Assembly: GCF_900104695.1 (NCBI RefSeq)
Contig: NZ_FNSW01000001.1
Location: 3,466,001 to 3,530,000 of the forward strand
DNA: 64,000 nucleotides
Source of the DNA: Paenibacillus sp. GP183
Lineage (GTDB): Bacteria; Bacillota; Bacilli; Paenibacillales; NBRC-103111
Direction: 5' to 3'
The notes beneath the pieces are model-generated. The model had not been told where the DNA came from. It saw only the letters and a program-made list of their open reading frames with translations, and made no database searches. Positions 43,109 through 52,569 of this stretch are shown here, one piece after another (the stretch's first letter is position 1; each line of letters begins with the position of its first letter). The translations under genes were made by a program, and so were the position numbers.

Positions 43109-44461
43109 CTACTTTTTTATCGATTCATTTGCTTTTTTAATTTGTTTATTTGTATTTGCAACAGCCTGATCCATTGCTTCACGTGGATTTTTACCATTGA
43201 ATACCATTTCTTCGGCAGCTTGCAGATCATTACGAAGCTGTGGAAGTTGCGACAATAATGGGCCGGCGGTTGCTTCTGTTTGCTTGGAATTTTTAAATTG
43301 ATCCGCTGCCACTTTTAATTGAGGCGTTTTTGCATAAATCGCCTGCATTGTATTTGTTTCAAATGATTTTGTATTAATAGGGAAGTAACCTGTATCGCCT
43401 GCCCAAACAGCTTGTACCTCTGCAGAGGTTGCGTATTGCATGAATTTCATAGTAGCTTCTCTTTCTTTTGCAGGAAGCCCTTTAGACACAACTAATGCTC
43501 CGCCGCCTGCATATACTCCTTGAGGTTCCTTGCCTTCAGAATGAGGTAGATAGGCTATGCCGACTTCAAAAGGCGCGCTCGTAACCAATTTAGCGGCAGT
43601 GGCGGATGTTGAAATGAACATCGCAATGTCTTTTTTATAAAATCCAGTAACGATATTATCAATGTTTTTTCCATAATTTACGAATTGGTCGGCTTTAATC
43701 AGATCATGCAGCCAAGTAAAGATCGTTAAAATTTCATTTTGATAAGCTACTTCGGTAGTACGACTTGTGCGGCCGTTAGCATTGTTGACAACAAGTCCAC
43801 CCATATTGGTTACCATTTGGTCCAGAGCATAGCCATATACAGGCTTGGTAAATGCTCTCATCCCATTATTCGACGCTTTAATTTTAGGGCCTGCTTTTAA
43901 AATTTCTTCATACGTGGAAGGAGCTTTATCATATCCGGCATTTTTCAATGCTTCTACATTATAGTAGAGAACAGGTGAAGATGCATTGAATGGCATCGCA
44001 TACAGCGTTTTATTTACTGTATAGAAGTTTACCACTTGCGGGATCAAATCATCGAGCTTATAGTTATAATCTTTAACCTGGTTGGATACAGGTTCGATCA
44101 ATTGTGAATCGATCATCGATTGCAAATTTTGTTCACCGATTTGAATTAAAGATGGACGACCTGCTCCACCGTTCATGTTGAAGAATTTAGAGGTGGATTC
44201 GTCATAGCTCCCTTGATTTTCAGCGACTACAACGACTTCTTTTTGGCTAGCGTTAAATCCGTTTACAATTTTTTCTAAATTCGCTTGATTCGCACCACTC
44301 ATTGAATGCCAGAACAATACTTTTGTAGGGTTTCCATCGGTTGTAGAAGATTGTGTAGCTTTTGGCGCGTTAGATTCCTTTGAACCAGTGCTTGCTCCGG
44401 TTCCACAACCAGTCAGAACGACCATGGCCGATAATACAGTTACCATTACTCTTTTCAACAT
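43109..44461 (-). CDS. UgpB-like solute-binding lipoprotein
   Basis: The 450-aa protein has a lipobox VVLTGC (Cys about 19) and a family-1 binding fold resembling glycerol-3-phosphate and sugar-phosphate binders: VLFWHSMSGANQANLEKIVN, QSMIDSQLIEPV, GGGALVVSKGLPAKE. It is the last gene of a four-gene minus-strand operon (ATPase, permease, permease, binding protein), an order opposite to the usual binding-protein-first layout. With a full Ugp-type set and a decayed phosphodiesterase gene at its start, uptake of glycerophosphodiesters or glycerol-3-phosphate is the best guess. Confidence 0.92.
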   Translation of the reverse strand: MLKRVMVTVLSAMVVLTGCGTGASTGSKESNAPKATQSSTTDGNPTKVLFWHSMSGANQANLEKIVNGFNASQKEVVVVAENQGSYDESTSKFFNMNGGAGRPSLIQIGEQNLQSMIDSQLIEPVSNQVKDYNYKLDDLIPQVVNFYTVNKTLYAMPFNASSPVLYYNVEALKNAGYDKAPSTYEEILKAGPKIKASNNGMRAFTKPVYGYALDQMVTNMGGLVVNNANGRTSRTTEVAYQNEILTIFTWLHDLIKADQFVNYGKNIDNIVTGFYKKDIAMFISTSATAAKLVTSAPFEVGIAYLPHSEGKEPQGVYAGGGALVVSKGLPAKEREATMKFMQYATSAEVQAVWAGDTGYFPINTKSFETNTMQAIYAKTPQLKVAADQFKNSKQTEATAGPLLSQLPQLRNDLQAAEEMVFNGKNPREAMDQAVANTNKQIKKANESIKK

Positions 44462-44489
44462 GTTGAAGTCTCCTCGTCGGTTTTTTTAT

Positions 44490-45323
44490 TTATTTGAGAG
44501 CGCCTTTGGTAAGACCCTCTTGCAAACGGCTTTGGCCAGCAAAAATCAAAATAAGGGTAGGCAATGCGACAATCATAGCCCCGGCAGTAATCATGCCATA
44601 ATCATTTAAAACTTCTGTTGTCGCCAACTGTCGTAAGCCGATTTGCACCGTGCGTACCGTTGTATTAGTCGTAGCAAGCAAGGGCCACATATAAGCATTC
44701 CAACTGACCAGAAAGTTATAAATTGCCAAAGTTACGATACTGTTTTTGGACATGGGAACAGCTACTTTTCGAAAAAAACGAAAATCTCCTATTCCTGCGA
44801 GATGACTGGCTTCCTTTAACTCATAAGGGATCTGCTTGAAGTTTTGCCTCAGCAAAAAGATACCAAAGGTAGAGGCGAGACCTGGAAGAATCAGGCCTGA
44901 ATAAGTATTAAGCATGTTCCATAATCGCAGAGTCTGAAAGTTTGAAATGACCAAAGCCTCTGATGGTATCATCATGGTTGCCATAAAAAAGAGAAAGATT
45001 ATATTTTTTCCTTTGAAGTTAATGAAGACAAAGGCATAAGCTGCTAGTAGAGCCAAGACAATCTGCAACACGGTCATTATGATAGAAACAACTACCGAGT
45101 TGATTATATAGTGCATCAACGGCTGGGCTTTAAATGCGTTCTCGTAATTTCCAAAGGACAACCGGCCAGGAATATATAATCCGTTCATAATATCCGTATT
45201 GTTCGAAAAGCTCAATAATATGGCAAAAATGACAGGAAAGAAAACCGTAAACGCACAAATCGACAAGATGGCATACAAAATAATTTTTTTTGATAGCGGC
45301 ATTGTCATTGATAGGTTACCCAT
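44490..45323 (-). CDS. UgpE-like ABC transporter permease
   Basis: The 277-aa protein has six helices and the EAA loop ELKEASHLAGIGDFRFFRKVAVP (about 175-197). ATG 45323 lies inside the 3' end of the partner permease gene (18-bp overlap), so translation is coupled. With the UgpA-like protein it forms the channel; the ATPase in the same operon supplies energy. The importer substrate is probably a phosphorylated glycerol compound or sugar. Confidence 0.9.
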   Translation of the reverse strand: MGNLSMTMPLSKKIILYAILSICAFTVFFPVIFAILLSFSNNTDIMNGLYIPGRLSFGNYENAFKAQPLMHYIINSVVVSIIMTVLQIVLALLAAYAFVFINFKGKNIIFLFFMATMMIPSEALVISNFQTLRLWNMLNTYSGLILPGLASTFGIFLLRQNFKQIPYELKEASHLAGIGDFRFFRKVAVPMSKNSIVTLAIYNFLVSWNAYMWPLLATTNTTVRTVQIGLRQLATTEVLNDYGMITAGAMIVALPTLILIFAGQSRLQEGLTKGALK

Positions 45324-46222
45324 CTTTCTGTCAGTTTGATCTGTAAACGGGAAACAATGAATATCATTATAAACAAAACGACGCCCTGTGCCGTTGCACT
45401 TCCATACTGGAAGTTGACAAATGCTTCGGTATATATGCTATAAACAAGCAAATTGGTACTATTGACAGGTCCTCCCCTGGTTAACATATCAATGACTCCA
45501 AAAGATTGGAAGGCATAGATGATCGATATAGTCAACACAAAAAACAAAGTTGGTGATAACAGGGGAATGGTGATTTTTCTTAACTTGAACCAGAAACCTC
45601 CGCCGACAATATCGGCGCTCTGATAGTAGGAACTGTCTATGTTTTTTAATCCCCCTATTAACACTAAGTAAGAGAACCCTATGTTCATCCAGACGGAAAC
45701 AAGCGACACGGAGAGCATGGCATATGAAGGGCTTGTCAACCATCCAATTGGAGCTCCGCCAAAAAAGGCTATCAACTTATTGAGGATGCCAACCGTCGGA
45801 TGGAACAAAAAACTCCAAAACACGGATCCAGCCGCAACCGATACCCCCATCGTAGAAGAGAATATCGTTTGAAAAATTCCCATCCCTTTTAATTTTTCAA
45901 TGGAAATAACCGCCAGAAACAATGAAATTACGATAGTCAAGGGAACTGTGATCAGGGTATACAAGAAAGTAGCTTTGATGCTCGTAAGGTACACCGGATC
46001 ATTAAATAGTTCTGTGTAATTTTGAAATGCAACAAATTTTGTCAAGAATCCGCGGTTGTCGGACAAAAATAAGCTTTGGATTATCGTTTGTATGAATGGA
46101 TAAATAACGAAAATAAGGAACAGGATTAGAGAGGGGAGTATATACAGCATCCCTTTCCAGAAATTCGTTCTTTCCTGCTTCCTTTTTTTGAGCAAGAGTT
46201 CCTGCTCGAATCCTTCACCCAT
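45305..46222 (-). CDS. UgpA-like ABC transporter permease
   Basis: The 305-aa protein has six membrane helices and an EAA-type loop near SADIVGGGFWFKLRKITIPL, where the usual A-A-x-D-G is changed to S-A-D-I-V-G. The N-terminus is a charged stretch KKRKQERTNFWKG. ATG 46222 is preceded by GGGGGG and overlaps the ATPase gene end by 8 bp. It is the first permease in the operon. Confidence 0.9.
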   Translation of the reverse strand: MGEGFEQELLLKKRKQERTNFWKGMLYILPSLILFLIFVIYPFIQTIIQSLFLSDNRGFLTKFVAFQNYTELFNDPVYLTSIKATFLYTLITVPLTIVISLFLAVISIEKLKGMGIFQTIFSSTMGVSVAAGSVFWSFLFHPTVGILNKLIAFFGGAPIGWLTSPSYAMLSVSLVSVWMNIGFSYLVLIGGLKNIDSSYYQSADIVGGGFWFKLRKITIPLLSPTLFFVLTISIIYAFQSFGVIDMLTRGGPVNSTNLLVYSIYTEAFVNFQYGSATAQGVVLFIMIFIVSRLQIKLTERWVTYQ

Positions 46223-47366
46223 AATATTCCCCCCTCAGTGCGGCGCTGCGAACTTTATCCGCATGAGCATCCATATCCTTTTGAAGGGAGGCACGGATTA
46301 ACTTCTCGCTATTTACGTCAAAAAAATGATAAAAATCAGGATGAAAATCTACATGTATTGTTGACCCAATCTCGATATTCCATTGGCCCGGCCATTTTGC
46401 GATAAAGATTTCCCGACCGACCTCAAATACAATTTGCGTTTCATTTCCCAGAAGTTCCACATTCATAATCGTTACAGGATAAGAGGTTTTTGTTTTACCA
46501 GAAGCATATGAAATGTTTTCTGGACGAATCCCAACGATAAATTCCTCGCCTGCCGGAAGATGATGCCTGTTGCTGGATTCAATATTTACTTGGATAGAAT
46601 CATTTAATACGATGCTATCCCCCATTAGCACGGTATGTGCCATATTCATTTGCGGAGTGCCGATAAAGCCTGCAACGAATTTATTGGCCGGATTATTATA
46701 TAAAGTAAGCGGAGCACCTACTTGCTGAATATGCCCTCCATTCAAGACCATGATTCGATCTCCCATTGTCATTGCTTCAACTTGATCATGGGTTACGTAG
46801 ATCATGGTCAAGCCCAATTGTTTTTGAATGCGCCGAATTTCCGTACGCATTTGCGCCCTTAATTGTGCATCAAGATTAGACAACGGTTCATCCATTAAAC
46901 AAATCGGAGAGTGGCTGCAAATGCTTCTGGCAAGTGCAACCCTTTGCCGTTGCCCACCTGATAACTGACCCGGCTTGCGATTGAGCAATTCAGTTAGACC
47001 CATCATTTCTGCGGTCTCCTTCAATCGCTTATGCTGATCTTCTTTCGAGACTTTTTTCACGTCCAGTCCAAAAAGGATATTTTCTCTTACAGACATATGT
47101 GGAAACAACGCATAGTTTTGGAATACCATCGAGATATTCCGATCTTTTGGCAATGCATGGTTAGATACTTTTCCATTAATTTTTAACAGGCCGTCTGTAA
47201 TATCTTCTAAGCCTGCAATCATGCGTAAAAGCGTACTTTTTCCACAGCCGGAAGGACCAACCAATACGAAAAACTCACCTTGTTTAATTTCTACGTTTAT
47301 GTTTTCAATAACATTTGTATTACCATCGTATGATTTGGATAAATCAATTAACTCGATTTGATTCAT
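46215..47366 (-). CDS. ugpC: UgpC/MsmX-like sugar ABC ATPase
   Basis: The 383-aa ATPase has Walker A GPSGCGKSTLLRMIAGLE, signature QLSGGQRQRVALARSI, Walker B ICLMDEPLSNLD, the switch His in MIYVTHDQVEAMT and a C-terminal TOBE/MalK regulatory domain (about 240-380). Its own importer lies downstream. ATPases of this type often also energise importers that lack one; two such sets lie in this window (23.7-26.9 and 50.9-54.4 kb). ATG 47366 has GGAG 11 bases upstream. The first gene of its operon overlaps a decayed phosphodiesterase gene. Confidence 0.92.
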   Translation of the reverse strand: MNQIELIDLSKSYDGNTNVIENINVEIKQGEFFVLVGPSGCGKSTLLRMIAGLEDITDGLLKINGKVSNHALPKDRNISMVFQNYALFPHMSVRENILFGLDVKKVSKEDQHKRLKETAEMMGLTELLNRKPGQLSGGQRQRVALARSICSHSPICLMDEPLSNLDAQLRAQMRTEIRRIQKQLGLTMIYVTHDQVEAMTMGDRIMVLNGGHIQQVGAPLTLYNNPANKFVAGFIGTPQMNMAHTVLMGDSIVLNDSIQVNIESSNRHHLPAGEEFIVGIRPENISYASGKTKTSYPVTIMNVELLGNETQIVFEVGREIFIAKWPGQWNIEIGSTIHVDFHPDFYHFFDVNSEKLIRASLQKDMDAHADKVRSAALRGEYYG

Positions 47367-47390
47367 TGAAAGTTTGTCTCCTTCATTATT

Positions 47391-47857
47391 CAAACTTGCT
47401 TTTTGGGATATAGACCATAAAAATGCATGACATTTAAATCCTCGGGCAAATCAGAACCATGTGTTCCGTGACCTTCGTCATTTGTATGAATGCCATGGTC
47501 GTCATATGGTGAAATATAGTAATCTATCTGTCTTTCACCAAATATAATAGACATGCTTGAATTTGCTACGGCTCAATGGCAACTTTTTTGTTTCCTCGCA
47601 CTAGCGCATCAAATAATGAACCAGTTTGGATCACATGTTTTTGGTATTGTTGTATGCCGTGTACCACTGGCAAAGTGCCGGTATACATGGAGCCAAAGCA
47701 AATCGGTGTAACGGAATCTTGGAATCTCATATTTTTGAATGAAGGTTTTTACTGATGAAATGGATACTTCTTCCAATTTGGACGATTCTACTCCAATACT
47801 CTCTGCTATTGTGGCTGCGAATTGCGTCATTAAAAATGAATTGTACTTAGCTTCCAT
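47391..47857 (-). pseudogene. Decayed alkaline-phosphatase/phosphodiesterase-family gene
   Basis: Three frames in succession encode parts of one protein: MEAKYNSFLMTQFAATIAES through KTFIQKYE; then SVTPICFGSMYTGTLPVVHG through ALVRGNKKVAIEP; then SMSIIFGERQIDYYISPYDD with DHGIHTNDEGHGTHG and a normal end. At least two frameshifts and two internal deletions separate them. DHG..DEGHGTHG is the metal-ligand end of type I phosphodiesterase/nucleotide pyrophosphatase proteins. It lies just before the UgpC operon, on the same strand, and was probably its first gene. Confidence 0.8.
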
Positions 47858-48075
47858 CTCCTCTTGCCTCTATTAAGCAGACGAAGCCAATCTCCCCGTC
47901 ATGATTCAGCCTACACGTATCAAGCCCGTAGGTATTTCGTTCTCTATCTAAACATATTTATGTAAAGCCTATATTATCTCTATGATAAGATTTTGTATAT
48001 TTTTGTCGAAATTTGTTTAGTTTAATTTACGCTTTAGTGCTTTAATAAAGTCAAACTTTCTTTACTCATCAAAAA

Positions 48076-48111
48076 GGCCCGCATTAACTCTAAAATAAGC
48101 TTATCGGGTCT
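48076..48111 (-). terminator. Possible terminator
   Basis: GGCCCG with CGGGTC and an AAAATAAGC loop are followed on the minus strand by five T. It lies 30 bp left of att-like site f with no intact gene just upstream on that strand. The rest of the 47.86-48.52 kb gap has site f, a hairpin at 48181 and a non-conserved reading frame only. Confidence 0.45.
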
Positions 48112-48138
48112 ATTCTTTTCCATCCCTCAAATTTCACC

Positions 48139-48156
48139 TCACTTGTGATACGGTTC
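48139..48156 (-). repeat. rlmH-end/att-like site f
   Basis: The core is GAACCGTATCACAAGTGA on the minus strand, exactly the RlmH C-terminal codons E-P-Y-H-K-stop. The downstream side has GGTGAAATTTGAGGG, and a CGAAAC end lies at 48175 on the other side. A palindrome TGATACGGTTCTGCATATCA surrounds its right half. Confidence 0.8.
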
Positions 48157-48180
48157 TGCATATCATCTTGGAGGCGAAAC

Positions 48181-48223
48181 AAATGGGGTCAGCTTCATGT
48201 TTCTCAACAGGCTAACCCCATTT
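48181..48223. terminator. Long stem-loop
   Basis: AAATGGGGTCAGC pairs with GCTAACCCCATTT (one mismatch). It is followed on the plus strand by TTTCATTTATTTTA and lies 25 bp from att-like site f. It may be a remnant terminator of an element end. Confidence 0.5.
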
Positions 48224-48515
48224 GTTTCATTTATTTTATATTCTGCTGCTCTTCGTCGGAAATAAAATACGCGTGAATATCGCGGAACTTCAAACCCCGA
48301 ATGTCCATGAGGCTGGAACTCCACATCCAATTGGACTACAGCGGGGGACGGGACTCCCTTCATACCACCCAGGTTGACATGGTTAACTCCTTTTACAAAA
48401 TCATCCTGGGCAATCATATATTCGAGGAACACGAGCTTCCCTATCATATATTCAATAGATCGGCCCGACCGGGAGGTCGGAACCGGGCAAACGGTTAGCA
48501 GCTCGGCATCCCGGG

Positions 48516-49448
48516 TCAACACCCGAACCCCTCATACAAAGACATATCCATTGCCTGAATGAAGAGCGTCCATTCTCCTGTCGTATAAAGCAGAAGCCGA
48601 TGCATCGCACGCGTACATGCTGTATAAAAGAGCTTGCGTTCGCTTTCCCGGTTGTATGCTTGAGAAGAAGCATCGTAGATCAGAACCGCGTCGAACTCAA
48701 CACCCTTAGCGAGATATGCGGGAATAACCAACGTTCCCTTTTCAAAGGTGAGCGTCTCCTTCGTAATGAGCCGCAGAGACTCGCAACCCTGCGTCGTCAA
48801 TGCTTCATAGGCCTCACGGCTTTCGGCTGCGGTCTTCGTAATGACGGCGATGGAGTCGAAGCCTTCAGCCTTAAGCGCCGCGAGGTCCTCTATTATTTGC
48901 GCCGTCCGCTTTTCCCCGCTGCCAGCCTTCGAGAGGTACGGCTTCCTGCCGCTCCTCTCGAAAGGCACGATCTCTCCACTTGGTAGCAGCGACTTCGTAA
49001 ACTCCACAATCTCACGGGTTGAACGATAACTTCGGACAAGGCGGATCAGGCTCGTTTCGCCTTCACCGTAAAGCCGGATCAATGGCGAATCCGCCTCGTG
49101 CAGATTCGTTGCTTGAGGGAAGATCGCTTGGCCGAAATCGCCGAGCACCGACATTTTGGCGCGAGGAAACAGCTGTTTGAGAAACACGAATTGGAATGGC
49201 GAATAATCCTGACCTTCGTCGACAAATATATGCCGTACCTCCGTGTTCGTCCGAGCGCTCTCGACAAGTTCTTTTAAACACAGGAACGGGGCCGCATCCT
49301 CATAAAACAGCTCGAGCCGACTCAGCTTCTCCTTCGTTTGCTTGCAGATTTCCGGCCAATGTTCGGGCATTTCGGTCTCGTTCGTCTTTTCCCGAAAAGC
49401 GTCATCATCACTGAACAACTGATCATACAGCCCGATCGCATCGCTCAT
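48516..49448 (-). pseudogene. Truncated second helD copy (C-terminal part)
   Basis: This frame encodes 310 residues matching residues ~520-825 of the complete HelD in this window (motifs II-VI: VRHIFVDEGQDYSPFQ, LGDFGQAIFPQ, VRSYRSTREI, FYTACTRAMHRL). Walker A and the N-terminal half are missing. The similarity ends abruptly at about 48525 and 49445. Just upstream, another frame reads MKPVEEQLYEVEQRLKHER, maybe the start of a different HelD-like gene joined out of frame. It cannot act as an ATPase. Confidence 0.85.
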
Positions 49449-49635
49449 GCTTTAGCCGTTGCTCCACTTCATACAATTGTTCTTCTACCGGTTTCATCTT
49501 GCATCACCCGTCCAATAGTTGATCTTAACCTATTCGACGAGTATTACTTGAAATTCCTTCCAAGTCACTTTAGTTCATCTTATATAGCAAAGAAATGAAG
49601 TACAAAAGTGCCTCAAATCAGATTAATAAGAAAGA

Positions 49636-49667
49636 AAAGTAGGCAGGACTCGCTCCCTGCCTACTTT
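49636..49667 (-). terminator. Terminator of the fucosidase operon
   Basis: AAAGTAGGCAGG pairs perfectly with CCTGCCTACTTT around an 8-base loop; the minus strand continues CTTTCTTATT. It lies 70 bp after the GH29 gene stop. Confidence 0.8.
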
Positions 49668-49734
49668 GTCAACAAGCCCAAGACTTTGTCGACAGTCTGA
49701 GGCCGCGAATACATAGCGGCCATGTTGCAGTTGG

Positions 49735-50706
49735 TTATTTTCGAAACAGCCAGTTTGGTGGGACTGCCTTGAGATCTGCCGGCTGCCGGTATCGTTCCCC
49801 GATTTCTTTAAAGCGCTCCACAACGTTTGCGTCCAACAAACCTTGCTGATTCGGTGCTCCGTTTAATAAGAATGAGACGTTATGTTTATACATTTCATGG
49901 AGTTTATCCAGTACCCAGTCGGCCGTCTTAAGCTCCATCGTCGTATCCGGTTTTCTCCAGAACCAGGTTTTCGTCAATATATTGCAGCTCGCGCCCGGAC
50001 CCTCGAACGTGTCGTCCACTTCTTGCCCGGCAGCATTTTCATAAAAAACGACATCCGTATGGTCCAAATTCGATTCACAGCTGATATTCATCAGTAAACA
50101 GTCAGGCTGAAAACGTTTTACCCAGTCATCGATTTCCTCAAAGGGGAGATCTTCATAATTAGGCCCGCCCCAATGTGCATTCCAACCGTCAATGATGAGG
50201 AAAGGGATATCGCCGTAGCTCGTAAGCAGCTCTCTTAGCTGGTTTTTGATAAATTCTTTGTCCTCCAGTGTACATTTTTTTCGGCCGATCTGATGATGCA
50301 GGTCCAGCATGGAAAAATAGAGCCCCGCTTCAATTCCTTCCGCCCGGAAAGCATCAAGATATTCGCGTACGACATCTTTCTGATTCGAAGCATTTCTGAT
50401 GCAATGCTCCGTGTACTGGCTTGGCCATAAACCGAATCCTTCATGATGCTTCGCCGTTAAAGCGGAAAACCTCATTCCGGCGGATTTTGCGGCTTGAGCC
50501 CATTGTGTACAATCGAGATGTGCAGGGTTCCAGTCATGCGGGTCAAATGGGTATTGACGAGGCTCATTATGATTCTCGTGTCCGTATTCCCAATCTTCCA
50601 TTTTGGTATCCGCAAACTGAAAGGTGGCGCTGTTGAAGTGAATGAACATTCCAAACCTTTGATTGACAAACCACAGTTGTTTCTCTGCCAGATCTTGTTT
50701 ATTCAT
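49735..50706 (-). CDS. GH29-like alpha-L-fucosidase (short form)
   Basis: The 323-aa TIM-barrel hydrolase has WFVNQRFGMFIHFNSATFQ at the start, the conserved His pair in TAKHHEGFGLWPS, and LLTSYGDIPFLIIDGW, whose Asp is the likely nucleophile. The C-terminal beta-sandwich of typical 450-aa enzymes is absent, and no signal peptide is present, so it acts in the cytoplasm on imported sugars. It is the last gene of a minus-strand set with a binding protein, two permeases and a YesN-like regulator. That set probably imports a fucosylated or related oligosaccharide. Confidence 0.85.
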   Translation of the reverse strand: MNKQDLAEKQLWFVNQRFGMFIHFNSATFQFADTKMEDWEYGHENHNEPRQYPFDPHDWNPAHLDCTQWAQAAKSAGMRFSALTAKHHEGFGLWPSQYTEHCIRNASNQKDVVREYLDAFRAEGIEAGLYFSMLDLHHQIGRKKCTLEDKEFIKNQLRELLTSYGDIPFLIIDGWNAHWGGPNYEDLPFEEIDDWVKRFQPDCLLMNISCESNLDHTDVVFYENAAGQEVDDTFEGPGASCNILTKTWFWRKPDTTMELKTADWVLDKLHEMYKHNVSFLLNGAPNQQGLLDANVVERFKEIGERYRQPADLKAVPPNWLFRK

Positions 50707-50868
50707 AGTGTAACTCCCTATTTTTTATATTTACTATCGTATAATTGTTGATATATGGATAAGCAGTGATCCAATTTCATCCCGGTAACATTCTCCGACG
50801 TAAGAAAATCCAAAACAGGCCGGGCGAAGACGGATCGGTTGGAATGATTTCATTTGTCGGTCACCTGC

Positions 50869-52533
50869 CTATTTCTTATACTTTTTGTCATAAGCTTCTT
50901 GATAAATTTGGAGGTAGCGCTCCAGATTCATTTTTTTCAGGTTGCTCAAGTAGGAGCTCCATTCTTTGTCCAAATCCGCATCGCCCGTAACGAAACGCGC
51001 CATCATTTCGTTGACGTAATCGTTGATCGTTTTTGCTAGATCGGATAGTTCGCCCGCCTGTTCGTTGCTGAAGAATAATGGAGGAAGTACTTGGCTGATA
51101 TCGGGTTTGTATGGATCGTATTTTTGCTTGGCCTCGTTGTACATAACCACCTCAAGCGGTTTCTCCGGATTGGCAACTTCGCCCAACCGCAGATCGTTGG
51201 AGCGGTAGGATATTCCGGTTTGGCCCCAGTTGAAGTTTTGCACCTGTCCCCAGTTGGCGATCTGTTTCCATTTGGCCGGTTTACCGTTGATTCCGATTTC
51301 GCCCGGCTGCGCTTTTACCCATTCTTGATCGGGACGCCCGACCGTAGAACGGAGCGTGCTCTCTTCATTATAGATAAAATCGGCCAGACGGAACGCCGCT
51401 TCCGGATTTTTGGCTGCCTTTGTGATCAGGAATTCCCCGCCGCCCACCGAGTGATAACCTTCCAGCGTCGCGACCTGCAGCCCCTTCGGACCTTTTAAGG
51501 GAGGAACCGTCTTGTATTCCAGCCATCGATTGCTTTTTCCGTAAAATTCCGTGAAAACGCCCATGTGCATAGCCGATACGGCGCCCAAAACCGCCGTATT
51601 TGGATTTTCGCCAAGCTGCTTTAATTGGTTGCCGTCCTGCGTCAAAGACTGGTGGTCCAGCAATCCTTCGCTGTAGAGCTTATGCAGATACAATAATCCA
51701 TCCTTCCATTCCGGCTTATCGAAGGGGACGACGACTTTCTTTTTATCAAGATAAATCCGGTCGCCGCCGGGGTTGTATATGAATGCGTCCATCAAGAAGG
51801 AATCAATGCTGGTATAGAAGCCGGTCGGCGAGCCGGATAGCGGAATCTCATCGGCTTTCCCGTTGCCGTTTGGATCTTTCGTTTTAAACGCTTTCAGCAC
51901 TTCATAAAATTCATCGGTGGTAGTCGGCATTTTCAGTCCGAGTTTATCCAGCCAAGGCTGATAAATCCACATTCTTCGGGGAAGATCACAGTGGAAGCAC
52001 TCATTCGTCTGGGGCAGTGCGTAAATATTTCCATCCGGCGCGGTGATGCTCTCTTTGACGACGGGCAGTTCCTGGAACATTTTCTTCGTCTCAACGCCGT
52101 ACTTGTCGATCATTTTATTCATGGGCAAAAAGATTCCCTGGCTTCCGTAGATCATTTGCTGGGTGTTGGACACGCCGAAGCCCATGATCACATCAGGGTA
52201 GTCCCCTCCGGAAAGAACGAGGTTCAGCTTTTCCGAGGCTGATTTCGAAGGGATGATTTCCCAATCGATGTGTATGTTAGTTTTTTCCTCCAAATATTTG
52301 GTAAACTCGTTGGTCGAGAAATCTTTGACAACCGAGTTTTCCGGCACCATGACTTTGAGAGTCGTTTTATCGTTGGTGATCGGGAATTGGCCAGCAGGAT
52401 TCACGGAGGACGTACTATTGCCGGGAGCGTTGCTGTTTTGCGAGCTATCTGCCGATTTATTGTCCTGACAGCCTGACAGAAACACGGCTCCGAAGAGAAT
52501 GATCAAGCAGGCGATAATCGTCATCTTTTTCAA
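50869..52533 (-). CDS. LplA/LipO-type solute-binding lipoprotein
   Basis: The 554-aa protein has a lipobox AVFLSGC (Cys about 22) and the large family-1 fold of Paenibacillus oligosaccharide binders (NIHIDWEIIPSKSASEKLNL, then YPDVIMGFGVSN, ALPQTNECFHCDLPRRMWIY). It follows the permease genes downstream in the operon, before the fucosidase gene. A Cys pair, CFHC, near residue 170 is unusual and may form a disulphide. The ATPase would be supplied in trans by a UgpC/MsmX protein. Confidence 0.92.
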   Translation of the reverse strand: MKKMTIIACLIILFGAVFLSGCQDNKSADSSQNSNAPGNSTSSVNPAGQFPITNDKTTLKVMVPENSVVKDFSTNEFTKYLEEKTNIHIDWEIIPSKSASEKLNLVLSGGDYPDVIMGFGVSNTQQMIYGSQGIFLPMNKMIDKYGVETKKMFQELPVVKESITAPDGNIYALPQTNECFHCDLPRRMWIYQPWLDKLGLKMPTTTDEFYEVLKAFKTKDPNGNGKADEIPLSGSPTGFYTSIDSFLMDAFIYNPGGDRIYLDKKKVVVPFDKPEWKDGLLYLHKLYSEGLLDHQSLTQDGNQLKQLGENPNTAVLGAVSAMHMGVFTEFYGKSNRWLEYKTVPPLKGPKGLQVATLEGYHSVGGGEFLITKAAKNPEAAFRLADFIYNEESTLRSTVGRPDQEWVKAQPGEIGINGKPAKWKQIANWGQVQNFNWGQTGISYRSNDLRLGEVANPEKPLEVVMYNEAKQKYDPYKPDISQVLPPLFFSNEQAGELSDLAKTINDYVNEMMARFVTGDADLDKEWSSYLSNLKKMNLERYLQIYQEAYDKKYKK

Positions 52534-52569
52534 GTTGGATTCCTCCTAATGTAACATGTAATGAAACGG

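Noticed and set aside
48163-48522. A minus-strand frame of 119 codons next to site f
   Set aside because: No ribosome-binding site, and its end is encoded by the hairpin at 48181. I recognise no family. It may be a gene fragment but cannot be supported.
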